The notes: generated from the sequence alone by a model not told the origin. A DNA stretch of 64,000 nt from Chlorocebus sabaeus (GCF_047675955.1 NC_132904.1:86371447-86435446); one strand, 5' to 3'. Positions 38,018-49,407 are shown, numbered from the stretch's first letter. A program made the numbers and translations.

Positions 38018-39165
38018 TTCAGACACTTCTCAAAGGAAAACGTTTATGCAGCCATCAAACATGTGAAAAAAATTTTATAATCCCAGATCATTAGAGAAAT
38101 GCAAATCAAAGCCACAACGAGATATCATCTCAAGCCAGTTAAAATGGCAATCATTATAAAGTCAGGAAACAACAGGTGCTGAAGAGGATGTGGAGAAATA
38201 GGAACGCTTTTACTCTGTTGTTGGGAGTGTAAATCAGTTCAACCATCGAGGAAGACAGTGTGGTGATTCCTCAAGGATCTAGAACCAGAAATACCATTTG
38301 ACCCAGCAAACCCATTACTGGGTATATACTCAAAGGATTGTAAATCATTCTACTATAAAGACACATGCACACGAATGTTTATTCCAGCACTGTTCAGCAT
38401 AGCAAAGACTTGGCACCAACCCAAATGCCAATCAAGGATAGACTGGATAAAGAAAATGTGGCACATATATACCATGGAATACTATGCAGTCATAAAAAAG
38501 GATGAGTTTGGCCAGTTGCCAGGGTCATGCCTGTAATCCCAGCACTTTGGGAGGCCGAGGCAGTTGGATCACAAGGTCAGGAAATCGAGACCATCCTGGC
38601 TAACACAGTGAAACCCTGTGTCTACTAAAAATACAAAAAAAAAAAAAAAAAATTAGCTGGGCATGGTGGTGGGCAACTGTAGTCCCAGCTACTGGGGAGG
38701 CTAAGGCAGGAGAATGGTGTGAACACGGGGGTGGAGCTTGCAGTGAGCCAAGATCACGCCACTGCACTCCAGCCTGGGTGATAGAGTCAGACTCCATAAA
38801 AAATAAATAAACAAACAAATAAGCAAATAAATAAATAAAAATGGATGACTTCATGTCCTTTGCAGGGACATAGATGAAGCTAGAAACCATCATTTTCAGC
38901 AAACTAAAACAAGAACAGAAAACCAAACATTGCATGTTCTCATTCATAAGTGGGAGTTGAACAATGAGAACATATGGGCACAGGGAGGGGAACATCACAC
39001 ACCAGGGCCTGTCCGGGGGTTGGGGGATAGGGGAGGGATAGCATTAGGAGAAATACCTAATGCAGATGACAGGTTGATGGGTGCAGCAAACCACCATGGC
39101 ACATGTATACCTATGCAACAAACCTGCACATTCTGCATATGTATCCCAGAACTTAAAGTATAATT
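38018..39165 (+). mobile_element. L1 3' end (ORF2 C-terminus and 3' UTR), interrupted by an Alu
   Basis: L1 text runs from CACTTCTCAAAGG through AGCCAGTTAAAATGGC and GGGTATATACTCAAAGG to GGATGAGTTTG at 38,508, then resumes with GGATGACTTCATGTCC after the Alu. It ends in the L1 3' UTR and a short A-tail at about 39,165. Confidence 0.9.
38509..38838 (+). mobile_element. Alu inserted within an L1, with target-site duplication
   Basis: An Alu body with an AAATAAATAAACAAACAAAT-type tail. The bases before (AAAAAAGGATGAGTTT) and after (AAAAATGGATGACTTC) are near-identical, marking the duplicated target in L1. Confidence 0.85.
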
Positions 39166-40367
39166 TTTAAAAAAAGCACAAAGAAATAAACAAAAACCCT
39201 ACAGATTTCAAGAAAGTGTGGCTTAGGTATTTGATATGTAGAGGGGAAACTGTAGGCGAAAATTATAGTAAAGCGACATTTACTTTGGAGTTTGAAGAAA
39301 TCGGTGGGTCTTGCTTTTAATATGTCAAGGATGTGACTTCTGAATGTGTGAATAACAACATCCCCCAACAAATCTGTGTGCTAATTAATAACAGACGCTC
39401 CCACATTTTTATCATTAAGGTCCACCTAATCCTAATTCAGATATTCATTCTAATTAATGCCGTCATCTCAGAATTTCAAAGATATTTGTTGGCCAGTTAG
39501 TGACTATTAGTTATCCTTAGAAAGAAACTATTTGAGAGGAACATTTGGAGGTACCTATCAATTTTTAATTCTACATATATTTTAAACCTATAATATTATT
39601 AGTATGGAAATTTCCATAAAAATGCACAAGGATATATGTTTATTATGTATATTGTGGGAGTATTTTCAATTAACAAGGGAGAGAATATAGTTTAACAAAA
39701 CACTGTGTAATCTATTGAACTCTCTATAAATATGAAGAACATCTGCACATACTCATAACCAGCCACTTGCTTAGCTAAAAAGTGTGATCTCATGGAATTA
39801 AAAAGTAAAACAGAAGATCCTAGTGGCTAGAAAGTGTAGAAGGCAGAGGGAGAGGTACAATATGAAATATAATTAAATATAATGATTAATAAAAGAGAAA
39901 ATAAATACAATTTAAAAATACAAAATTATACATAGATGGGAGGTATAACTTATAATGTTCTATAACATTGCAAGATGATTATAGTTAGCAATAATATATA
40001 TACTTTCAAATAGCTAGAATGAGGGTGTTGCAGCTTCCCTAAAAAAAAAAAAAAAAAGATAAATGTTTGGGATAATGTTCTAAATAGTCTGATCTGATTA
40101 CTATGCATCATATGTATCAAACCATCACTATCTACTCTACAAATATGTAGAAGTATGTATCTACAAAAAATTAAAAAATTTAAAGTACTGATTCCTTGAT
40201 ATCCTTGTATAGTGGTAGTTTATTTTTCTAATATTCTTTTAACGGGCAATCAGACAAAAAATGGTTTGATCTGCAAGATAACAAGAATAAATGTGAAAAT
40301 ACATGAGTCAGAGAACTCATATATTTTAGGCATGTTAGTGGTTCTTTCTTGGAGCAGGGGGCTATTG
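39166..40367. other. No gene seen
   Basis: AT-rich sequence between the L1 and the inverted-duplication arm. Its first part carries old paralogy with about 6,600-6,775. Confidence 0.5.
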
Positions 40368-41881
40368 AATTTTCTCAAGTCAGCAAAATTTTCAAATGTA
40401 TAGGTGTAAATTGTTCTTAAAATATTTGTACTGACTTATGGATATCTGGATGACCTATGAGTTTGCCTGTTTATTCTTCATTTGAACTCCCCCTCTCTGT
40501 TTTTTAAATGAATCTCATTGGGAATTTATTAATTTAATTTATCTATTTAAAGAACCTACTTTTGAATTTGTTGATTTATCTTTTGCATGTTTTTTAATCA
40601 ATTTTCTGCAATTAAAAAAATTTTTTTTAGTTTTTTAACATGAATTTGCTTTTATCTGGCTGTTTGTGACAGACTTTTCTTTGTTAATAACGGATACATT
40701 TAATGATATACATTTTTTGTTCACATTGTCTTAAATACATTTCAAAAGTTTTTTGTTTTGTATTTTGAATATTATTTAATTAAACATATTTTCTTCATTG
40801 TTTTTCTTTAGTGCATGTATTTGCAGGGAAAGTATAAAAGAGAGGGGAGGGAATACATTTTTCTAATGATATTTAAAACAACTAGTAACAATTGAAATTA
40901 ATTTTAATAACACTTTCTAACCCAATATATCCAAAACGTTTTCAACATAATAAACATGACAAATATTAGTGAGATATTTTATATTCCTTTCTTTGAGACA
41001 GAGTCTGGCTTTGTCGCCCAGGCTGGAGTGTAGTGACTAGATCCTGTCTAGCTTCAGTGTCAACCTCCCGGGCTATAGCAATCTTCCCACCTCAGCCTCC
41101 CCAGTACCTGGGACTACAGGTTCATACCACCATGCTCCACTAATTTTTATTTTTTTGGAGAGACGAGGTTTCGCAATGTTACCTATGCTTGTCTCAAACT
41201 CCTTTCCTGTGTCCACCTCTCAATGTGCTGGGATGACAGGCTTGAACAATAATGTTTATACATTTTAGGAAGAAATTCCTAAGCCTACTTCGGTTTTAAA
41301 AAGAAGGGTAGATTGGAATTACTTTCTTTAAACTCAATCGTTTCTAAAACTCTAAATTAGATTCAAGTATTAAAGGCCCCAGGAAGACAATTTTAGAAGA
41401 AAAGTTTTCAAAGTGAGCCAGGCTAGATGCTTTATAATTGAGCATTCACTGGATATATCTTGGCATCCTGATGGACAACACTGAGGGTTTCTATTTTTTT
41501 AAATAATGTGAAAGACAGAACCTTGTTGCATATACACTGTGTAGAATTTCCAGAGTTAGAAACTTTTCTTAAAACACTTCCCTATATTCTTTTTATGTAT
41601 GTATTTTTTGAAAAATTTAAACTATGCATGGATAAACTCTTAATAGAAGATTAGGTTTCTTCAGTTTCAAAGGCAAAACCTAGTCCTTTTGATTGGCTGT
41701 ATTTAATTGTATAATTGCATTATCAATTAAAATTAAAAAATAACTTCAACAAATACATTCCAATGATAGATAAGTAAATCAGTTGTCTGATGTCATTATA
41801 CAATGTTACTTTTTTTTTTTTTTTTCTCTTTTGAGATGGAGCCTGGCTCTTTCACCCAGGCTGGAGTGAAGTGGCAGGAAA
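40368..41881 (-). repeat. Inverted duplication arm (partner 24,024-26,087)
   Basis: Opposite-strand copy of 24,024-26,087 without the L1 insertion. One edge lies inside an Alu (41,812-41,881) and abuts the TRIM51 promoter duplicon, suggesting the Alu marks a rearrangement junction. Confidence 0.88.
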
Positions 41882-43724
41882 TCGGCTATTACCAAATTCT
41901 GAAAAATAGATTTGTAATTCAACAGAAAACTTTGTGGTAGAGGTAGGTTGCAGATGCTAGAATGTACAAAAGTGTCTTTTTTATTAAAAAGAGAAGCACT
42001 GGGAAATGAAGAGGTATTCCAAATTGGCTGGAGTGTCCATTATTCATATCATGGATTGTTCCTGCCAATACCCATCTCTACTCTCTCTTCTGGATTGGTT
42101 AGGACTTTTGGAACCTACAAAATGCCAACGGTAAAGAGAATTACTTTCTTATATTTGTTTCATGGTCCTAGACTTAAGTAGGAAAACAGGTTGTTTCCTT
42201 AATAATGCCACAGTAGACAGAGGTAGGTCTGTAATGGAAAGCTCCTAATTTCCAGTGTTCTAGGCTTCACCTGCCTAAAGCTGAGTGTTTGAATACGTGA
42301 ATGATGTGGTGCAAAAAACGGTTGAAATAAAATCAAAAGCTACCCTCCCTTCCTTTCTCTCCTTGCCCCAATTCCTTTCTGATAAACAACATCATCAGAC
42401 CTTGTAATGGAGAACCAGGGCCCCGACACGGAGCTCCAGAATCTCAGCAGAGTATGTCCACAGGATCCAGTCCATGACCTGAGGGTTTCACAAGTTTCCC
42501 ACTTGGAGTCCAGGACTAGGCTAACAGGGCCCCCACAAACAACCAGCGCGGATCTTACTTCTGTGTGGACACTTTGATTAATTACTTAGATTTATTGAGG
42601 TACAGAATGTATATACAAGGTGGTCAGTCAGTCAGTGGTCTTGGACAGTAAACTGACAATAGAACAAGAAAATCTAGTGTTCAATTTCTTGTATTTTATG
42701 AAATACAAACTCGGGATGATTTTATGATGGGTCAACCTGAGTACATATACGTACAAAGAGGGAAATGAGAGCAGTAGCCATTTTGTGGCATAGACATACC
42801 TTCTTATTCTTCAACGAAACACTTAGGAAGCTGCTGGGAAGGCGTTTTGCAGATGTAAGCAAAGGTCCTAATCCTGTGACTAGGAAGTATACGCAAGTAA
42901 GCCTGAGTTTGTCAGTGAATGTCCTTTAAAGAAAGACATGGGCATCTCTTGAAAAACATTTTAAACAGCAAATGGGACTCTAATCTTCCAATTGCCCCCT
43001 ATTGACTTTAAACCAAAGCTTTGATTCATGACCACTGGGATCCAGGCAGCGGGGGATTTCTTTTCCTGATGGACTGTACCAAGGATCTCACATTTGCTTA
43101 AGCAGCCCCCTTAATTGTGTAAGCCAATACCTCGCACTTACTTCACATGTGAATCTCCCTACCTATACACATATCTTATGGCTTCTGCTTTTGTCTTTGA
43201 ATCTTGGCAGTCATGGGTCTGATAGATTTGCCTTCACTGTTTTGACAGTCTTGACCATAAGTCTTCTGGACCATTGGCAAAGAATTCCTCTGTTAGAAGA
43301 TATTTGAGTAGTACCTTCTGAAATCTCTTTCTTTAAAAAAAAAAAAAATTCATATAACTACAAAAGGATTTAGTACAGAAAGAAAAATATAGTCCATGCC
43401 TATCTTTTGGATTCTGCATTTGTGAATTTGCCTATATCCTAAAAGTTATTTATAATCCCCAAAATAATTCCTGTGGTGCACTCATAGTCATTGCAGGACA
43501 TCATGCACTATGTGGAGAAAAGCGTTAAAATAATAACTCATCTTTCACCCGTGAGACTGGCGAAGTTTTGTAAATTCAATGAGAGACCCCAAGTTAGTGG
43601 GTTTATTTGGTTAATCGGTGGTTTCTCTTAGAGTGGTAGAAAATAGAAAACAAAAAGGAAAGTTTTATCTTCTGTTGGACTTCTCTGGAAATATCCTATG
43701 AATGTACTAAAGCAGTATTTAAAC

Positions 43725-44000
43725 TGGATGAGGTGATTTATACTTGTACTCCTAGCAATTTGGAAGGCTGAGACCGGAGGACCACTTGAAGCCAGCAGTT
43801 GGAGAACAGCCTGTGCTACAGAGTCATACACTGACTTTACCAAAAATTAAAAAAAAAAAAATTAGCCAGATGATACAGTGTGAGCCTAAAGTCTTAGCTA
43901 CTTGGGAGGCTGAAGCAGGAGGATTACTTGGAATTCAAGGCTGCAGGGAGCTGCGATTATACCATTGCACTCCAGAAGGAGACACTTTCTCTAGAATAAA
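43725..44000 (+). mobile_element. Old Alu in duplicon copy A (plus)
   Basis: GGATGAGGTGATTTATACTTG ... CACTCCAGAAGGAGACACTTTC, decayed. The same insertion is present in copy B at 54,385-54,670, so it predates the duplication. Confidence 0.8.
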
Positions 44001-44156
44001 TAAATGTGTACTTAGAGGAATGCCTGTATCATGGAAGAAACTCAATAAACAGTATAAAATGCATCTTAGTTAATTTCTAGCCTATGTCTACTCTGACAGG
44101 ATTTATGTTACATATGATTCATTCAGGCACTGGTTTTCAGAATGAAAGTGTGATAA

Positions 44157-44453
44157 TAATTTAATCAGCTGCAAAGGTGTGTTCTAAATACTGCATAAAC
44201 CTAATCATCTTTGTCTCCACCTTTCAGAATGCTCTAAATACCCTTAAAGAGGTGGGTGTGGTCTTCACAGATTCTTATAAAAGGAGGCAGAAGAGACAAG
44301 TTCAGTTTTCTCTGAAGGAGAAGGACAGCACTTAGAACTGCATTTTGGTGACCTCTGAAATTCAGTACTGCGGTGAATGAGCTTCTGACCTGGAGGAGTA
44401 CTTAAAATTATTTTTGGAAGAATCGTTGTGGGAACCATTAAAAGAACTCCAGG
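44157..44453 (+). promoter_or_regulatory. Upstream duplicate TRIM promoter with TATA box, DUX4-type site and splice donor
   Basis: TAATTTAATCA at 44157-44167 matches the DUX4 consensus TAAYYYAATCA exactly, and AAACCTAATCA at 44197-44207 matches 10 of 11. A consensus TATA box (TATAAAAG, 44276-44283) predicts a start near 44,306. The following exon-like stretch ends in CAGG/GTGAGTG at 44453/44454, a strong donor. No RING exon follows; the copy runs into the NUMT at about 45,347. It may be an orphan promoter, or an alternative first exon splicing about 12.7 kb downstream into the acceptor at 57111-57112. Which of these applies cannot be read from sequence alone. Confidence 0.55.
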
Positions 44454-45199
44454 GTGAGTGAAACATATTGATAAAATTATATCGTCTTTCCTTTACAAAA
44501 TAATAGAGTGTTAAAATATCTCATTATCTTAAATCTACACAATGCTACCATTTGTCACGCATGTTGTTACTATAGATTTTATGAATTATGAGGATATTGT
44601 TATTTTGTGTTTTCTATGATTGCTTAATATAGTTTGGAAAAACTTTAGTGTTCACTGCAACAGATGTGTATGCATAATGAAGACATGGAGTTGATACATA
44701 TATGTACACATAGGTGTTTGTGTATGTCTTTAATGAGTGTATTAATATTGTTGAATTCAATTGAGAATACATTAATGAATGATGTAAGTTATGTGCTTTC
44801 ATAACATTCAGGTTTTACACATAACTTTTAATTAGTAAGGTAATGATGAGCAATGCAAAATAGTGAAACCAAAACAATGAGAAAACTCCCCAAAATATCT
44901 TACTTTAAAAATCAAAACACAATTTTTCGACCAAATAAATTTATGAGACCTAATTTGATATGTGATTGTGATTGTCATCTCACCTAAGTCTTAATCTTAT
45001 CAAACCGTGAAAATTTCTTAAAATGTCTTAGATGAGCTCTGGAAAATATTTACAATTCTAAGATTTTTCATTTCTTTCACTTAAATTCAGAAGTGATATC
45101 AAACAAAGCAGCATAAAGGACTTAAAATTGCCAAAACAAAGATTATAGTTTTTATACTAGTCAGGGTTCTCCAGATAGAACCATAGGATGTATATATAT

Positions 45200-45346
45200 A
45201 TGTGTGCAGATATATTCATGGGCCATTTGAGTCAACCACAAACCACATATGGTGGTCCCATAAGATTATAATACCAATATGTTTACTGTACCTTTTCTGT
45301 ATTTATGTATGTTTAGATACACAAATAGTTATCATTGTGTTTCAAT
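45200..45346 (+). mobile_element. Tigger/MER2-type relic cut by the NUMT (copy A)
   Basis: ATGGTGGTCCCATAAGATTAT, TTTACTGTACCTTTTCTGTAT and ACAAATAGTTATCATTGTGTT belong to the transposon end. The text stops where COX3 sequence begins. Confidence 0.55.
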
Positions 45347-45782
45347 TACCTTCTATTAGACTGTGGTGAGCTGAAGAAACTGAGACTCCTGATGCAAGTA
45401 ATACAGATGTGTTTAGGAGGGGAACTTTTAAGGGGTTGAGGGGAAAAATGCCTGTTGGGGGTCAATGTCCTCCTAATTCTGGAATTGGGGCTAGACTAGA
45501 GTGGTAGAATGCCCAGAAGAAATCAGCAAAGAAGAATATTTCTGAGATAATAAATAGAATTATTCCATATCGGAGTCCTTTTTGGATTATTGTTGTATGG
45601 TGGCCTTGAAATGTACTTTCACGCATAATACCACGTCATGATTGAGAGTGTGTTGGTTGATACGCCTAGGGTTAAAAGAATAAGTTAAAGTTAAACCATC
45701 TGGTTAGACTAGATGTTATTAGGAGAGCTGGAACAGCTCCTCTTAGTAGTCAGGGGCGGGGTTTAACTATATGATAGGTCAT
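45347..45782 (-). pseudogene. NUMT COX3, N-terminal part
   Basis: On the minus strand from ATG at 45782 the frame reads close to the COX3 N-terminus, including HIVKPRPW, ALLMTSSL, HHTTIIQKGLRYGMILF, FFWAFYHSSLAP, LGGHWPPTGIFPLNPL and VPLLNTSVLLASGVS. A short deletion sits after the first 40 codons. It stops at about codon 145 of roughly 260, where the NUMT ends. It is not functional in the nucleus. Confidence 0.92.
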
Positions 45783-46730
45783 TATGTGTTGTCATGTAAA
45801 TAAAGGCTTACTAGAAGTGTAAAGACATAAGCCTGAATAAGGGTAAGTAGCTTGACAGTGATGTTATAGTGTGGATGTGGATCAGGTGTCAAAGTATTTT
45901 AAGGAGGTTAGTTCTAGGACACTTGGTATAAAACTGTGATTTACTCCACAAATTTCTTAGCACAGTCCATAGTAAAGGTCTGTTGGAGTAGCGGTCAAGG
46001 TAGTTTGGTGTAGGTGTCCGGGAATTGCATCATTTTGAAGCCAAATGAGGGGATGGTTCATGAATGCAGGATGTATCCGGAGGAGATTGATATACGGTGA
46101 GTCCGAGAATGGTCAACAGGATCAGAAGAATGAGAGTGACTGGAGCTGTGGAAAAATTAATAGTTGATAGTACTAGTGTGGCGTCTCCAGTTGAATGTAT
46201 TAGTAGGTGGCCAGCTATAATGTTGGCTGTTAATTGTACAGCTAATACCATTGGTTGAATGGATAGGATAATGGTTTTAATGATTACTAGTATGAGGATA
46301 AGTAGCATAGGTATGCCTTGTGGTAAAAAGTGAGCTGAGGAGTTTTTTGTTTTAAAGCGGAAGCCTGTAATTACTGTGCCTGCTCATAATGGGTTCGCTA
46401 TAACTATATCTATATATAGTTTTATTGATAATTGGGTAGGGTTGGTGTAAATCAATGGCATAGAAGCCCCAGTAGATTGGTTGAGGCAATAAAGAGATTT
46501 AGGGACATCAGTATAAGAGATCAGGTTTGTTCTTCAATGTTATGTGTAATTATCCTCTGTTTTAGTATAAGATGAACTAATCATTGTGGAATGGAAATTG
46601 ATCGATTACTAATTGGATAATTACTAATTAGAAAAGTGAAAATAGTATAGTGGGAAATAAAATGATTAATATTACTGCTGGTAGACCTAGAATTGTGTGG
46701 GTAGTAAAAGACGTATAGATTTTCATTCAT
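45782..46730 (-). pseudogene. NUMT ATP6, split by an inserted COX2 segment
   Basis: From ATG at 46730 (minus strand) the ATP6 sequence runs down to about 46,099 with recognisable segments (TQLSIKL, NPLWAGTVITGFR, AHFLPQG, QLTANIIAGHLL, STINFS, ILLILLTIL). It then breaks off into 255 bp of COX2 plus tRNA-Lys sequence, and resumes at 45,843 with LIQAYVFTLLVSLYLHDNT-like sequence. The remainder is close to the normal length, so the COX2 piece is an insertion within ATP6. Confidence 0.9.
45844..46098 (-). repeat. 255-bp duplicate of COX2 3' end and tRNA-Lys 5' end, inside ATP6
   Basis: This stretch is a direct repeat of 46944-47199 with about ten differences in 255 positions. It carries the last about 80 codons of COX2 (ILHSW-TIPSFGFK, AIPGHLHQTT, YYGLC, EICG, VNHSF) and about 15 bases of tRNA-Lys. 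Both edges are sharp: the copies share TAAGTAGCTTGACAGTG at one end and GAGGAGATTGATATAC at the other, then diverge into ATP6 here and into COX2 at the other site. Confidence 0.88.
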
Positions 46731-46891
46731 TTTTATTATCAGGGGGTTTTATGTTTTTGTGCCTTGATTATATGTGGTACAGGAGGTGTATAGTAAATGT
46801 AACTTGATAGCTTTAGCTGAATAAAGAAGATTAAACTTATGATTATTGAGAGAATAACAGTAGATCATGTGGCAGTGTCTAGCTGAGGCAT
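46685..46891 (-). pseudogene. NUMT ATP8
   Basis: ATG at 46891 directly follows the tRNA-Lys copy. The frame begins MPQLDTATW-TVI, continues FFIQLKLSSY and TPPVPHMMK, and overlaps the ATP6 start at 46730, as in mtDNA. Stop codons near the C-terminus and lack of nuclear context make it inactive. Confidence 0.85.
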
Positions 46892-46960
46892 TCACTACAG
46901 AGAGGTGTAGGTCCTCTCAGTCTTTAACTTAAAAGGTTAATGCTAAGTAGCTTGACAGTG
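46892..46960 (-). pseudogene. NUMT tRNA-Lys
   Basis: The minus strand begins CACTGTCAAGCTACTTAGC and continues ATTAACCTTTTAAGTTAAAG, the mitochondrial tRNA-Lys anticodon arm with TTT anticodon. It ends in the acceptor partner CTCTGTAGTGA before ATP8. It is 69 nt long. Its first bases are also present in the duplicate at 45,844. Confidence 0.88.
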
Positions 46961-47650
46961 ATGTTATAGTGTGGATGTGGATCAGGTTTCAAAGTATTTT
47001 AAGGAGGTTAGTTCTAGGACACTTGGTATAAAACTGTGATTTGCTCCACAAATTTCTTAGCACAGTTCATAGTAAAGGCCTGTTAGAGTAGCGGTCAAGG
47101 TAGTTTGATGTAGGTGTCCGGGAATTGCATCTATTTTGAAGCCAAATGAGGGGATGGTTCATGAATGCAGGACGTATCTGGAGGAGATTGATATACAGTC
47201 GGGAATTTCTATTGGTAGGATTGTTCAGTTATCAACTTCTAGGAGTCGAAGTTCTCCTGGCTTTAGGTCTGTTGTTGGGACTATATTAAGAATCGAAGGC
47301 TAATTCTTCATAGTCTGTATATTCATAGCATCAATATCATTGGTGGCCATTTGCTTTGACAGTAAAAGAAGTGTTAATCTCATCTGTTTGATACAGAATC
47401 TCTCATCTGTTTGACACAGAATATATAGGGATGGGAGGGCAATTAAGATCAAGATAATGGCAGACAGTTTCAATTTCTTGGGCATCTATGGTGTTAGTGG
47501 GAGTTAATTTTGTTGTGAGTATTAGGGAAATAATATATGGGACAAGGAAACTAATTAGGACAATAATTATAAGAGCGTGGTCATGGAAAGTAATTCTTCT
47601 ATAACAGGGGAAGTAGCATCTTGAAGGCCTAATAGAACTGGATGAGCCAT
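46961..47650 (-). pseudogene. NUMT COX2
   Basis: ATG at 47650, next to the tRNA-Asp copy, starts MAHPVLLGLQDATSPVIEELL. Downstream segments include AIILILIALPSLYILCQTDE, LKPGELRLLEVDN and LPIEIP, then the C-terminal copper-site region (YYGLC, EICG). Frameshifts are present, and a 22-24 bp tandem duplication (about 47,378-47,422) repeats the CQTDE segment. Confidence 0.92.
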
Positions 47651-47718
47651 TAAGTCATACAAAATCTAACCTATAATTTAACTTTGACAAAGTTATGTAA
47701 TGATTTAACTACTATCTT
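47651..47718 (-). pseudogene. NUMT tRNA-Asp
   Basis: Minus-strand AAGATAGTAGTTAAATCATT is followed by ACTTTGTCAAAGTTAAATTATAG, the mitochondrial tRNA-Asp anticodon arm (GTC). It lies between COX2 and tRNA-Ser, as in mtDNA, and is 68 nt long. Confidence 0.88.
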
Positions 47719-47721
47719 ATG

Positions 47722-47782
47722 GAGAAAGTCATAGAGGTTATGGGACTGGCTTTTTGGAAGTTTGATTCCTTCCCTTTTTGTC
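47722..47782 (+). pseudogene. NUMT tRNA-Ser(UCN), internally deleted
   Basis: The plus strand reads GAGAAAGTCATAGAGGTTAT, GGGACTGGCTTT, then TTTGATTCCTTCCC and TTTTTGTC, matching mitochondrial tRNA-Ser(UCN). It is 61 nt instead of about 70 because roughly ten bases of the anticodon 3' stem and variable region are missing. Confidence 0.82.
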
Positions 47783-47783
47783 T

Positions 47784-49341
47784 AGAGTTTAACGTAGATT
47801 GGTTCTTTGAATGTGTGGTCCATGTGGTGGACAGCTGTAAAGTCATTCTAAATTAAGAGATGATTATTCAATTGTTAGAACTTTTCGTTTAGAAGCAGAA
47901 GCTTCTCGGATTATAAAGACTGTTTATATAACTGCTGTTATTGAAATAAATGAGCCTACGGATGAGAGAATATTTCATGTGGTGAATCCATCAGGGTAAT
48001 CAGAGTAATGTCGAGGTATACCACATAGGCCAAAGAAGTGCTTTGGGAAAAAGGTTAAATTTATACCTATAAATATAATGGTGAAGTGGATTTTAGCATA
48101 GGCTTGATTAAGTCTGTAACCTGAAAATAAGGAGAATCAGTGGACAAAGCCTCCTATGATGGTGAATACTGCTCCTATTGATAAGACATAGTGAAAATGG
48201 GCTACAAAGTAGTATGTATCATGTCAGACAATATCTAGTGATGAATTAGGTAGTACAATGCTGGTTAGACCCCCTATTGTGAAAAAGAAAATGAATCCTA
48301 AGGCTCAGAGTATTGCAGGAGATCATGTGATGTTACCGCGGTGCAGTGTAGCTAATCGGCTAAAGACTTCTGACGCCAGTAGAGATAGCAATAATTACAG
48401 TGGCGGAGGTGAAACATGCTCATGCGTCTACATCTGTTCCTACTGTAAATATGTGATGGGTCCATACAATAAAGTCTAGGAAGCTAATTGATATCATGGC
48501 TCATATTATGCCCACATACTCAAAGGGCTTCTTTTTTTCCAGAGTAATGCATTATGATATGGGAGATTATCCCGAAGCTTGGTAGGATAAGGATATAAAC
48601 TTCAGGGTGACCAAAGAATCAGAATAAATGTTGATATAAGATAGGGCCACCCATGCCAGCGGGGTTAAAAAAAGTAGTGTTAAAGTTACAGTCAGTTAAT
48701 AGTATGGTAATGCTGGCGGCTAGGACTGGGAGAGAAAGGAGGAGAAGGACTGCCTTAATGAAAACTCATCAGACGAAGAGGGGTGTTTGATACTGGGATA
48801 TGGCTGGGGGTTTTATGTTAAGAATTGTGGTAATAAAGTTAATGCCCCCTCGAATAGAAGAAACACCTACCTGCCAAGTGGAGTGAGAAGATGGTAAGAT
48901 CCACAGAGGCCCCTGCATGTGTCAGGCTTCCTGCTAAAGGGAGATAAACTGCTCAGCCGGTTGCAGCGCCGGCTTCTACTGTTGAGGATGCAAGTAGCAA
49001 TAGAAAGGAGGGTGGGAGAAGTCGGAAGCTTATATTATTTATGCAGGGAAATGCCATATCAGGTGCACTAATTATCAGAGGGACTGGTCAGTTGCCGAAG
49101 CCTCCAATTATAATTGGTATAACTATAAATGAATTATAACTATAAATGTTTATAATGAATGTGTGGGAGGTAACAACATTATAGATCTGATCATCTCCTA
49201 GCAGAGTTCCTGGTTGGCCTAATTCTGCTCGAATTAGAAGGCTTACGGCGGTGCCCACTATCGCTGCTCATGCACGAAATAGTAGATATCATGTTCCCAT
49301 ATCCTTGTGGTTAGTTGAAAACAATCAACGATTGATGAACA

Positions 49342-49342
<1 letters not shown>
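47784..49342 (-). pseudogene. NUMT COX1, near full length
   Basis: The minus strand from ATG at 49342 reads MFINRWLFSTNHKDMGT-YLLF-AWA, then GTA-SLLIRAELGQPG-LLGDDQIYN and further COX1 blocks down to EPIYVKL at the C-terminus, near the TCTAGA at 47781-47786. The length (about 1.56 kb) is close to the normal 1.54 kb. TGA-for-Trp codons and small indels prevent nuclear translation. Confidence 0.93.
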
Positions 49343-49383
<41 letters not shown>

Positions 49384-49400
49384 CGCGCGTTGGAGGGGGG
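49343..49400 (+). repeat. (GT)n(GC)n microsatellite at the COX1/tRNA-Tyr junction of the NUMT
   Basis: An alternating purine-pyrimidine run, GT repeats then GC repeats (49345-49390), is followed by a G-rich tract. In mtDNA COX1 and tRNA-Tyr are almost adjacent, so the roughly 60 extra bases arose after nuclear integration. The run is a Z-DNA-prone sequence. Confidence 0.85.
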
Positions 49401-49407
49401 CGGGGGT

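Larger units (their letters stand above)
41893..45346 (+). repeat. Duplicon copy A: TRIM51-type 5' region
   Basis: This block aligns throughout with copy B at about 52,553-55,900, including an old shared Alu (43,725-44,000 versus 54,385-54,670), the promoter and the non-coding first exon. It begins next to a truncated Alu at 41,812-41,881 and ends at the NUMT. No coding exon is included. Divergence between the copies looks like roughly 15%, so the duplication is not recent. Confidence 0.85.

Noticed and set aside
46030..46308. A 92-codon minus-strand frame that looks like a membrane protein
   Set aside because: It is ATP6 running into the inserted COX2 piece inside the NUMT. It uses the mitochondrial code context and is truncated, so it is not a nuclear gene.
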